From assembly GCA_016758965.1 (NCBI GenBank), contig JAEPRB010000197.1, positions 1 through 64,000 of the forward strand: a stretch of 64,000 bases of DNA, written 5' to 3'. Made by a program: the position numbers and the translations under genes. This stretch comes from Circinella minor (Eukaryota > Mucoromycota > Mucoromycetes > Mucorales > Lichtheimiaceae). The notes beneath the pieces are model-generated. The model ran no database searches. It was not told where the DNA came from and was given only the letters and a program-made list of their open reading frames with translations. Each line of letters opens with the position of its first letter. Position 1 is the stretch's first letter. This document shows positions 34,553 to 45,984 of this stretch, piece after piece.

Positions 34553-36988
34553 ATGCCAGTTGAAGAAACGAAATCAGCTCCTCCACCTGCTGCTGCTCCT
34601 ACCAAACCTGCTAAGGCTGATAAGAAAGCAAAGAAAGCAAAGGCTGCTGCTGCTAATGAAAATAGCTATCCATTGGAGGTACGTCATTTTTTTTAAAAAA
34701 AAAAAAGAAAAACAGAAAGAGTATACATGAAATTAAAAAAAAAAAACAATTGAAACTTATTCTATTTTGGTTATATGTATAGATGACCCCTCCACCAGAA
34801 TATTTACAACATCGTATTGACATGTTTGAACGTTTAAAAGCTGAAGCTGATGCTGCTCTTAAAGGTAAAAGTTATTTAATAAATAAAAAAAAGTTAAATA
34901 AACCACTAAATTATAAAAAATTAAAAACAATAGAAAAATCACGCGAACCTATTACTATTACTCTTCCTGACGGTACTGTAAAGGAAGGTACTTCATATGA
35001 AACTTCACCTATGGATATTGCACAAGGTATTGCCAAATCATTAGCTGAACGTACTGTTATTGCACGCGTTGATGGTGAATTATGGGATTTGGAACGACCC
35101 CTTGAATCATCTTGTAAGTTGGAATTACTCGATTTTGAACACGAAGATGGTAAAAAGGTATTTTGGCATTCAAGTGCCCATATGTTGGGTGAAGCTTGTG
35201 AACGTCATTATGGTTGTCATTTGTGTATTGGTCCTCCATTAGAAGATGGTTTCTATTATGAAATGGGATTAAAGGATCGTGCTGTATCACAAACCGATTA
35301 TGCCTCTCTTGAAAAACTTGTGGGTCAAATTAACAAGGAAAAACAACCTTTTGAACGTCTCGTCCTTTCCAAAGAAAACTTACTTGAAATGTTCAAGCAT
35401 AATCCTTACAAACAACATATTATTAATGACAAGATCCCTGATGGTACATCCACCACTGTCTATCGTTGTGGTCCCTTGATCGATTTATGTCGTGGTCCTC
35501 ATGTTCCTCATACCGGTCGTGTTAAATCATTTACTGTCACCAAGAACTCTTCATCTTACTTTTTGGGTGATGCTAAGAATGATTCATTACAACGTTTGTA
35601 TGGTATTTCTTTCCCTGATAAGAAACAAATGACCGAATACAAAAAATTTATTGAAGAAGCTGCTAAGCGTGATCATCGTAAGATTGGTAAAGAACAAGAA
35701 CTTTTCTTTTTCCATGAATTATCTCCTGGTTCCGCATTCATGCTTCCTCACGGTGCGCGTGTCTACAATGCATTGATGGATTTGATTAAAAAGGAATATC
35801 AATCACGTGGATTTACCGAAGTTATTACTCCCAACATGTTCAACTTAAAACTCTGGAATCAATCAGGTCATGCTGCCAAATATAAGGAAAATATGTTTTG
35901 TTTGGAAGTGGATAAGGAAGAATTTGCATTGAAACCCATGAACTGTCCTGGTCATTGTTTGATGTTTGGTCACAAAGATCACAGTTATCGTGAATTACCT
36001 ATTCGTTATGCTGATTTTGGTGTGCTTCACAGAAATGAATTTTCTGGTGCTCTTTCTGGTTTGACTCGTGTACGTCGTTTCCAACAAGATGATGCTCACA
36101 TTTTCTGTCGTCAAGATCAAATTGAAGAAGAAATGGCTAACTGTTTTGACTTTTTGAACCATGTTTATGGTGTCTTTGGTTTTGAATTCCATTTGAAATT
36201 ATCGACTCGTCCTGAAAACTTTATTGGTGAAATCAGTGTTTGGGATAATGCTGAAAAGAAATTAGAAGATTCATTAAATGAATTTGCTAAAAAGAAGGGT
36301 GTTTCTTGGGAATTAAATGCAGGTGATGGTGCCTTTTATGGTCCCAAGATTGATATTGTTATTTCGGATGCTTTACGTCGTAAGCATCAATGTGCTACCA
36401 TTCAATTGGATTTCCAATTACCTGAACGTTTCAAGTTAAATTATCGTACTGAAAATAAGAATGAAGAGGATGCTTATGCTCGTCCTGTTATCATTCATCG
36501 TGCTATTTTGGGATCAGTAGAACGTATGATGGGTATTTTAATTGAACATTTTGGTGGTAAATTCCCCTTCTGGTTATCTCCTCGTCAAGTCAGTGTCATT
36601 CCTGTTGCTGCACCTTTCTTGGATTATGCACAAAAAATTACTGCTCAATTGGTTTCCAATGGCATTTATGCTGATACAGACACCACGGATAATACCCTTA
36701 ACAAGAAGATTAGAAATAGTGAATTATCTCAATATAATTTCATTTTCGGTAAGTTTTTTATTTTTATTTTTATAACTTATTGTGAATTAGTGTTACTTAT
36801 TGTGGGGGGGACCTTTCCATTTGTTATTTATAGTGGTTGGTGCTGAAGAAGAAAGTACTCAATCAGTGAATGTACGTAACCGTGATGATGTGGGTACCAA
36901 GGCTAAGGGTCAAACCATCCCCTTGGAAACTGTTATCAATGGTTTGGTTGGTTTGAAAGAAAACAAGACTTTAGAAAACAAGTTCTAA
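34553..36988 (+). CDS. THS1: Threonyl-tRNA synthetase, cytosolic
   Basis: Three exons (34553-34678, 34783-36748, 36834-36988) give 748 residues. The enzyme charges tRNA-Thr. A lysine/alanine-rich eukaryotic extension is followed by a TGS domain ([20 protein letters not shown]) and the editing domain with [16 protein letters not shown] (about 170) and the CxxGPH-like [18 protein letters not shown]. The class II core has motif 1 near [20 protein letters not shown], motif 2 [20 protein letters not shown] (about 450-470) and motif 3 with [13 protein letters not shown] (about 615). Zinc ligands Cys and His lie in [12 protein letters not shown] and in the later conserved histidine. The anticodon-binding domain closes the protein. 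Codon use is strongly biased towards T- and C-ending codons, as expected for a highly expressed gene. Confidence 0.97.
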
Positions 36989-38270
36989 TAATAGTAAATA
37001 ATAATCTCATGTATAACGTCTTATCTCTTTTCTTTTCCCCTTTTTTCTATTCTTTTGTTTATATACGTTGTTTTCTTTATATTTTGATCAAATCAATTAA
37101 AAGAAACAAAAAAAGAAAAACATTTTTTTTTTATATATATGTATAAAAAAAAATGTTGTGTAAAAAAATAATAATCTTCTTTTTTTTTTCCTTTCTCTCT
37201 CTCTCTCTCTTTTTTCATTTAAATGTTGTGATTATCGTATTTCTTTTGATCTAGTAAAATAATATGAACGATCCAAAAAAAAAAAAAAAAACGAATCTTT
37301 CTCTTTTTTAAACATCCATATCAAAAATGAGTGATATTGAGAAAGATAATCATTAGCGGAAGAGTAAAACAAGGACGGGGAGTGGGTTTAGGAGGAAAAA
37401 GATAACAAAAAATACGTATAAAAGAGCTAATCTCATTCTACTTTCATTTTACGTACACACTTTTTAATAAAGTTTTGATTTGCTGAAATAGAAATAAAAC
37501 ATTCGCAGATCTTTTTTTTTTTTCTTCTCCTACTACTCCCTTCTCAATTTCCCCCTCTTTCAAATGTCCGTGTACAAAAAAACATCATACATATAGTAAC
37601 AAGTTTTACATAATGGATCCCTGTTTCCTTAGTAACAATAATAATAAATCTTTACATACTCCACCTCCCCCCCTCTCCCTCCTCTCTCCTCCATTCTTTT
37701 CTGAAAATGAAAAAAAAAAAATTCAGTTTTAAAAAAAAAACTGTATATGTTAAATAACAATTATATATGCAACAATGTAGTGTTTATAAAACCTTTCCTA
37801 ATGGGTACTTTTCTACTCATAGATCCAAGATAATTTGTGTTTCTAGTAAAACAATAGATTGTTAGAAAAAATTAAGGAGGGAATCTTTTTTTCTCATTAC
37901 TTTTTTTTTTACCATGCATTTTTGTTTTTGCTATAATTATACAATACTACTCAGACAAAAAATAATAATAATGTGTTTTTTTCCGAGTCAACTCTATTAT
38001 AACTAAGAGTCTATGTACGACACATACTTATATATATATATTATAAGAGCATTAGAAATACTACAAAGTGTGTGACCTGAAAAAAAAACAATAAACTTAT
38101 TGTTTTTAATAGATTAAAAAAATTGACAGGTAAATAATATGAAAAGGAGTGTGAAAAATACTACCCTCTTTCACTTTTAAATTTCCTCCCCCCCCTTTTT
38201 TTTTTCTTTTTAGTAAGATGGCAAAATAAGAATTGTGTTAATATAATAATAAATGATAATGGTAAAGCGG

Positions 38271-38302
<32 letters not shown>

Positions 38303-39092
38303 GCTATAGTAGTTGTCATAGTAGCAATAGTAATACTCTATTAAGCCATTAGCTTAATATAAGCATTCGAACTAAACGAATAAGGAGATTTTGGGGGAGA
38401 TCAAGAAGAAAATAAGTAAAAAGAGGAGGAAAAGCAAAAATATCAGTCAGTCAGTGTCTTTAATGGCGTCAATCTGCGCGCAAAAATATCAGAGAGTCGG
38501 ACGTTGTTTTTTTTTTTTTTTTTTTTTTTTTTTTTCTTTGCTTCACACCCTTTTTTTTTTATTTTGAGGGGAAAAACAGGAGTGAAATAGGATCAAAAGT
38601 AAGCTTTTTTATGTTTTGCATTTCCCGAAGCGCCAACTTTTTTTTTTTTTTTTAACGACACCTTTATAATTTAATCCTTTATTCTTTTTATAAAAAAAAA
38701 AAAAAAAAAAGAAAAAGATGGTTAATATAAAAATGAGCTGTCGTCAAAAAAGATTGAGCCTCGTGGTATGTAACACGTTGCACATAAACACAAGTTTTTT
38801 TTTGAACAGAAGTACATCACCTCGATATGACAAAAAAGAGAGAGAGAGAGTTGTCTAATAAACCTTTTTTTGCACCTCCATCATTATATTCACCTCCTAC
38901 TCTGTATACCCCCGCTCCCTTTTTCAAGTTGACTCTCCCCCCCCCTCTTTCTTCTACTTTTCTTGTAAAAAAAAAAAACTCCTGCTCTCTTTTTTTTTTT
39001 AACTAGTTTTTCTTTTCTCTTTCTCTCTCCCACTTTTTCTTCTTGTTTTGTTTATTACATTCTACTCTTTTATTTTTTCATATTACTTGGTA

Positions 39093-39134
<42 letters not shown>

Positions 39135-39307
39135 ATTTAATATATAAATATTAATTATTTATTTATTTATCGAGAAGATAAAAATAATAATAATAATAAT
39201 AATATTTAATAATAGTACATTTAATATATAATAATATATAACAGCTATTTCAACTCATATCAACTTATATATCAACAAACACGAAAGAATTTATTTTATC
39301 ACCTAGA
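36989..39307. other. 2.3-kb intergenic stretch, low complexity
   Basis: No gene recognised. It is rich in homopolymers (29 T at 38,507-38,535; 33 T at 39,101-39,133), pyrimidine tracts (37,660-37,700; 38,930-38,950) and a GTT microsatellite. It probably holds the long promoter and leader of the TBC gene. A short frame at 37,327 (MSDIEKDNH) ends after nine codons and is not called. Confidence 0.55.
38269..38303. repeat. (GTT)n microsatellite
   Basis: About eleven GTT units in a row, followed by degenerate GTA/GTC units to about 38,330. Outside coding sequence. Confidence 0.9.
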
Positions 39308-40350
39308 ATGACAGATATAATAGTAGACCACTCTCAACAACAACAACAACATAATAATAATAATAATAATAAAACACTACCAACTCAAGTGTTAGATAAA
39401 CTTAAACAACTTCAAGATTCCGATCGACCTGTTTCTGTCGATGAAGTATTAGAAGCTGCTAATCTCAATCATCTTACTGACTTGAAATCAACCGATCTAC
39501 AACCAGGAGTCCAGTCGTTCCCGCGGCGTCAAGATATGGTTAAATCCAATAGTACAACCATTGCTGAGAGACGAAGAATTCCCGCCTCTACCGAGAAATT
39601 AAAGTTGTATGCGCAGATCAGTAACCCTCAACAGCTCCGCATTTCTACTGCATCTACTTTACTTGAACGTTTTGAAAAAGAAAATGCTGAACTTTCACCT
39701 CAAGTAAATAATAATTTTTTTTTTAACTATTTCAATTTGGGGATTTAAAACAATGGATTGATTGATTTATATATATTTATTTATTTATTTAGGCATCTGA
39801 GGAATATTTATTGGCTCGTCTCGAACGACAAAATGCTTTATTGAGCGCCGATCCAAAATCAGTCTGCATTGAATCAAATCGTTTAAAGGCAGACTTTTCA
39901 ACTGTTCGTGATTTATTATTACAACAACAACAACAAGAAATGAATAATGATAATACCAATACAGTGGATTGGGATTTTTGGGAATGTTTAGTGGGTGATT
40001 TTAATGGTGCAGCAAGTAAAATTCCTCATTTATTGACTGCTAAATTAAATCGTGGTATTCCTGAACGTGTGCGTGGCGTTGTTTGGCGTGCCATGTCACA
40101 ATCTTCGGCTACGCATCTTGAATCTATTTATGACAAGTTGGTTCAAGAACATAGTGAAACATCTCCTTATGAACGTGTCATTCAACGAGATTTGTCACGT
40201 ACTTTTCCTCAAATTGAAATGTTTAAAACAGAAGGTGGTGAAGGTCAACAAGCCATGGGTCGTTTATTACGTGCTTATAGTGTTTATGATGCTCATGTTG
40301 GTTATTGTCAAGGCTTAGCATTTTTAGTTGGACCTTTACTTATGACTGTA

Positions 40351-40388
<38 letters not shown>

Positions 40389-42717
40389 TTATTATTTTTT
40401 TGCATATGCTCATTTTCTACTATTGTTTATTTTATTTTAATGTATGTTTGACAGATGCCAGAGAAGGAAGCTTTCTGTGTTTTTGTCAGGTGAGTTTATA
40501 TTTTTTTTTTTTTTTTTGCCCCTGAAAAACTGAAAAATTGAGAAAAAGACCACGTGCTCATAATAGATTATAATATATAGATTAATGGAAACATATGATA
40601 TGCGTACTATGTTTACACTTAATATGGAAGGCCTTCATCTTCGATTACATCAATTTTCTATTTTACTTGCTCAATTATGTCCAGAATTGGATAAACATTT
40701 AGAAGAGAATGGAATTCATCCTGCCATGTATGCATCTCAATGGTTTTTAACTTTATTTGCTTATTCTTTCCCTATCGATCTTGTGTTGCGTATTTATGAT
40801 TTGGTTTTTGCTGAAGGTGCTGTTGAAACAATTACACGCATTGCTATTGCCGTCATGCAAAAGAATCAATCTCAATTATTAGAAATTCATGATTTTGAAA
40901 CATTGATGCTTTATCTTGCTTCACGTAAACTTTATGATGATGCTTTCAGTTCTTTTGATCAAGTGATTGATGATGCCATGGCTTTAAGTAGTGTTATTAC
41001 TAAAGCCAAGATGGACAGTTTGGCTGCTCAACATCAAAAAGAATTGGAACAAGAAAAACTACGTGCTCAACAAGTATTGGCTATTCGATTGAAACAACCT
41101 ATTAATTCAACAACATCAACAACACCTAAAAATAAGAAACGTGAATCTTGGTTTTCTTGGAAATCGAATGGTAGTAATAATACGCAACAACAATCCATGG
41201 CACAACAACCCTTATCACCTACATCACCATCAACACCTACAACTAATATGGTTTTACCTAAGCAACAACAACAACAACAAGACCGTAGTAATCAATTCAT
41301 GCATCAACAAATTGAAGATTTACTTTCAGCCTTGTCCCAATTGCAAAAGGAACATACTGAATTATCAGAAGAGATGATGAATATTCAAATGCGTGATTTG
41401 GATCGTGAATCTGATAGAAATAAATTAATCAAACGTAATGCCTTGTTGGAAAAACGTGTCAAGAAATACAAGACAAAGTTACAAGAACAAGAACAACAAC
41501 AACAACAACAACAAGAAACTTTATTATTGGAAACGCCATTGAGTCCTACTACTGAACGTTTAGAAATTTTGGAACAAGATAATGAATTCCGTTCATTTGT
41601 TAATTCTTTACGTGGTAGTGGTGATTTTGGTGCACTCATTGCTGGTGCACTTTCTTCTAAAGATCATGAAGAACAACGACAAGCAACTGTTATTCTTGAA
41701 GAACAAAAACCAGTTTCAGTACCAGAAGTCGTCAAGCAAACATCTTCATTAACTATTGAAGAAGAAGACGAAGAAGAAGAAGAAGAGGAGAAAAAGGCCA
41801 CTACTACTGTTGATGCTCATTCTTCTGTTGCTCTCAATAATCAAGTCAATGCCAAACTTTTGAAAAAATATGACGAATTACTTGAACGTTATACAACCTT
41901 AAATCAAGAATTAGAAACTACACATCAAGTTCAAGATTCATTGACCAATAAGACTCTTGATCTTCAAGCTCATATTGAATCTTTGACTTTAGAACGGGAT
42001 CAACTCTTGGAAGAACGGGATACCATTGAACAAGAAAATTCTGAAATGGAAGTTAAACTTGCAGCTGCCAAAAAGACTTCTTCTGATTTACAAGTAGAAA
42101 AACTTGATTTGGCTAAACAAGTGGAAGGTTTAGAAAAACAAGTATCTGATCTTGAAGAAGAAAAGCGTAATTATTTAATGCCACGTGGATCATTTGCTGA
42201 AGAAGTATTTGCTGCTCATCAAACATTGTTTGGTACTAAAGAAGAAGAAAAGAGTACAAATGGTAGACGTCATACTATTCATGGAGGTTCAAATACGAAT
42301 GAAGATGAATATCAAGCCAAGTATATTGAAAGTGATCTTCGATGTCGTGAATTGGAAAAATTATTAGCTGAAGCCAAATGTAAATTAGCTGAATATGAAT
42401 CCTGTCGTTTGAATGCTGCACCAGGACGTCGTCGATCTACCATGAAAACATCAGCAGGTAGAATGAGTATGCCTACATCTCCTTGTTCTATTGATCAACG
42501 ATATAGTTTTGCTCCTGAACCACGAGAATCAACTGATAGTTTTACATCCACTGCATCTAAAAGATCAAGTATGTATTCACGTATATGGAATTCTTTTGGT
42601 AATAATACTACTAGTACAGCAGCTACATCACCAGCATCTAGTGTGGCTCAAAAGAGTCCTATTCTTGAATCCACAAAACCTATTGAAGATTTGGTAGAAG
42701 AACCACAACAAATTTAA
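39308..42717 (+). CDS. TBC-domain Rab GTPase-activating protein with coiled coils
   Basis: Four exons (39308-39703, 39793-40347, 40455-40489, 40581-42717) give 1,040 residues. The TBC domain is at about 205-430: it starts with NRGIPERVRGVVWRAMSQ, has the arginine finger in IQRDLSRTFP and the glutamine finger in VGYCQGLAFL. It ends with ASQWFLTLFAYSFPIDLVLR and YDLVFAEG. Both catalytic residues are present, so it should be active. The C-terminal half is mostly coiled coil (about 600-850) with poly-Gln runs and serine-rich ends. This layout resembles yeast Gyp5/Gyl1 and animal EVI5/RABGAP1L, which act on Rabs in Golgi and exocytic traffic. The Rab partner cannot be set from sequence. The second intron carries 31 consecutive T. 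Confidence 0.92.
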
Positions 42718-43302
42718 ACTTCTTTTTTTTTTTTTTTCATTATTAATATTATCATTTCTATTTTTCTTTTATACCCTTCTTATTTATCTCTTTCTAACAA
42801 CCAGTCTTCTCCCCTTACACCTATGCTTTTTTTTTTCTTTTAAAAAATCCTTATTGCTATTATTTTGATTTCTTTATTTCAAATCTCTTTTTTTTTAAGA
42901 TAATTTATATATATTAGTTATGTTTTACTTGTGTGCGAATTCTTTTATTTCACTTAACCCTTTATTTTTACGCCCCCTCTAACCCCCACGTAACCTTTTT
43001 TTTTTTTATTTATACGCGTTCCATATTTTTATTTTTATTTTTATTTTTATTATTTTTTTATTATATATTTGTTGTTTTAACGAGTAAAACACTTTTTTTT
43101 TTGTCTATCTTTTTCTTTTTAGTTATTATCTATTATTATTAAAAAAAAAAGTAACTTATTATATTATCCTCATTAAATGGAAAGCTTTTGTTCTATTTAT
43201 TAAATCGAGTATAAATAGGTATAAATGTCTTAATTTACTTATTGGATCAAATTAAAGTTCAGTTTCTTTTTTTTTTTTTTTTTTTTTCATTTTTGTTCCT
43301 TG

Positions 43303-43344
<42 letters not shown>

Positions 43345-43364
43345 CAACCCAAACTAGATCTTTA
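42718..43364. other. Intergenic between TBC and XAP5 genes
   Basis: Pyrimidine-rich 3' and promoter sequence with several T-runs. It ends in a CA/TA microsatellite. No gene. Confidence 0.6.
43307..43345. repeat. (CA)n(TA)n microsatellite before XAP5
   Basis: About fourteen CA units, then five TA units, ending 20 bases before the ATG at 43365, so it probably lies in the core promoter or leader. Confidence 0.88.
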
Positions 43365-44867
43365 ATGGATTCCAAAGCTGAAGGACAACGTCAAGCGATG
43401 CTTGAAAAAGCACGTCGTAAGATTTATGAGGAATCAGAAAAGGAACGACAAAAGATTTCCAAGGTGAGTTTTTAATAATAATGAAATAATAGAAACAATC
43501 CTTTTCTCCAATCTTCTTTCACTAAAATTATATTTCTTTGATCGTTAATTAATAAAATATAGCAAAATGAAGTTCGAGTTGGCTCAGATAAATTCGTTAC
43601 AACTACGAGTGATATTGAATCACAACTTAAAAGTAGTACGATCGGTTTGACAGAATTACGTGATTATAGAAAGATCAAGGAGAATCTTCAAGAACAACAA
43701 ATGCGTGAAGCTGCTCAAACTGCACCACTCAGGTAAAAAAAACCTAAAATTAAATAATAGTAGAGGAGAAATGGAGAGAGCGAGAGATACTAAATATATT
43801 ATTGGTTGTTATTTTTTTTTTTAAAAAGTGATGATAAAAAAAAGAAACGAAAGAAAAAGAAAGCCAGTGTTAAATTATCATTTGCATTGGATGATGAAGA
43901 AGAAGGAGAAGAAGAAGATGATGATAAAGAAATTATTACATCAAAAAAGAAAAAAATCAAGACAATAAAAGATCCAACAGTAGATACAAGTTTCTTACCT
44001 GATCGTGATAGAGAAGAAATGGAAAGAATTCAAAGAGAACAATTAAGAAAAGAATGGTTAAAAAGACAAGAAGAGATTAAGAGTAAGTTTTTTTTTTTTT
44101 TATATATATAATCCAATACAAATACATATCCAATTATATTATATTATAACATGGAAGGGGAAAGGTCACTCACTAGATTTAGTTGTTTGTATTGTTATTA
44201 TTATATAGAGGAAACAATTGGTATTACATATTCATATTGGGATGGCAGTGGACATCGTAAAAATGTTCAATGTAAAAAAGGAGATAGTATTGCACAATTT
44301 TTAGATGCATGTCGACAACAATTTCCACAACTTCGAGGTGTTAATGTAGATAATCTTATATATGTTAAAGAAGATTTAATTATTCCACATGTAAGAAAAA
44401 TCACATAATGATTGATATATGAAAAATATTAATATTGAATATTATAATATTATATAGCACTATACGTTTTATGATTTCATTATCAATAAAGCGCGTGGTA
44501 AATCAGGTCCATTATTTAGCTTTGATGTACATGACGATGTACGATTGATTAATGATGCCACTGTAGAAAAAGATGAGGTAAATTAATTATTTTATAATAC
44601 GAATGATATTTATATTTATATTTATATCTATATTTATTTATTTTTATTTTTATTTTTTTTAGTCCCACGCTGGTAAAGTGGTAGAACGATCATGGTATGA
44701 AAAGAATAAACATATTTTTCCTGCAAGTCGTTGGGAAGTATTTGATCCAGAAAAGAATGTAAGTTAAAATTTTTAATTAAACAAATAGATATAAATACTT
44801 ATATAAATATTTTATATTTAATTTCTAGTATGGCAAATATACAATCAAGGATGCAAAGAAATTGTAA
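43365..44867 (+). CDS. FAM50/XAP5 family nuclear protein
   Basis: Seven exons (43365-43463, 43563-43732, 43829-44082, 44209-44390, 44458-44577, 44663-44758, 44829-44867) give 319 residues. The N-terminal half is charged and helical ([19 protein letters not shown]), with a lysine-rich nuclear-localisation-like run and an acidic tract. The C-terminal half is the XAP5 domain: [76 protein letters not shown] and [11 protein letters not shown]. The family includes human FAM50A (a spliceosome-associated factor), plant XCT and fission yeast Xap5 (chromatin). The ATG follows a CA/TA repeat. The next gene starts 125 bases after its stop. Confidence 0.94.
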
Positions 44868-44991
44868 ATAATTAATAAACTTTGACATATTCACATGCAG
44901 AATTTCAAATTGTATTCCGATTTATCTTCTTTTGTTTTTTTTTTTTTTGGGCTCCCTTTTTGTTTCCTTTCAACACTTTATATAAATAAAT

Positions 44992-45753
44992 ATGCTTCCA
45001 TGGTCTGATAAAGGAGGAGGAAATAGTTCTTCTTCTTCTTCAAATACACTTCGTCACGATGAAAATATTGCCAATAGTAGTCAATATCGACCAACTCAAT
45101 CTAATGCAGAATCAAGTCGATTCCGTTCTCAACAACAACAACAAGGACAAACTCCACTTGATCAAGGGTTTGACACATTTACTTCACAACAACGAGAAAT
45201 CAACAATCCACTTTCATTTCCTTCTATGCATCAACAACAAGCTCCAAGATTGACAAATAACTTACCACTTCAACAACAACCAGAACACCATATAAACGAT
45301 GGTGCTGACATTCAAGCCTTTTTAAACTCTTCTGCATATTCTGAGGAAGTTTATGGTGATGACCTTGTACCTGATTCAACAACTTATATATCACATAGAC
45401 ATCAAATGGATCATCAACATAGTGTTGCAGAACAACAACGATTAAATCAATGGCAAGGTTTATTAGAAGCAGAAGATATTGTTGCTTATTTACAAGAAAT
45501 GCGTTATACTGATGATATTTATGGAGCTCCACCATTAGTGGAACAATTGATCAAGGAGGCACAGAAAGAAGTGACACAAGAAGAAGATACATCTACAGAA
45601 CAAAAAAGAATAACAGCAGTTCAACGATTAACCATGGTGAGAGATCATTTAATGACTGAAGCACGTGGTAATGTGAATACAGCTGTTAAACAAAGTCAAC
45701 AATTACAACAAGATGATTGGGAACAAATATTTTCCAGTGGAAGTGTTTTATGA
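44992..45753 (+). CDS. Uncharacterised Gln/Ser-rich protein with an internal repeat
   Basis: One intronless frame of 253 residues. I do not recognise a named family. The first 95 residues are low complexity (Ser, Asn, Gln). Two related segments follow: DIQAFLNSSAYSEEVYGDDL (about 104-123) and DIVAYLQEMRYTDDIYGAPP (about 162-181). Both fit DI-x-A-[FY]-L-x4-Y-[ST]-[ED]2-[VI]-YG. The C-terminal part is helical and charged and ends in WEQIFSSGSVL. There is no signal peptide, membrane span or zinc motif. Regular codon use and a leader with a T-run before the ATG support a real gene. It starts only 125 bases after the XAP5 stop and converges on Pescadillo, with 231 bases between stops. Confidence 0.75.
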   Translation: MLPWSDKGGGNSSSSSSNTLRHDENIANSSQYRPTQSNAESSRFRSQQQQQGQTPLDQGFDTFTSQQREINNPLSFPSMHQQQAPRLTNNLPLQQQPEHHINDGADIQAFLNSSAYSEEVYGDDLVPDSTTYISHRHQMDHQHSVAEQQRLNQWQGLLEAEDIVAYLQEMRYTDDIYGAPPLVEQLIKEAQKEVTQEEDTSTEQKRITAVQRLTMVRDHLMTEARGNVNTAVKQSQQLQQDDWEQIFSSGSVL

Positions 45754-45984
45754 AGAAAATAATAATAATAATAATAAAAAAAAAAATAACATGAAAAAGA
45801 GAATTATTACAAAAAATAAAAAGAAAAAAAAAAGAAGGGGAATGCTTTTGTGGAAAAACTACGGATTTTTTGTTGCTGTGATTTTGCTATACAATAATAC
45901 ATGAAGAAAAAAAAAATAAAGATATGGAAAATGCTAAAAAAAAATAAGTGTGAGTGAGTGTGAGGAGAGAAAAAAGTGATGCGT

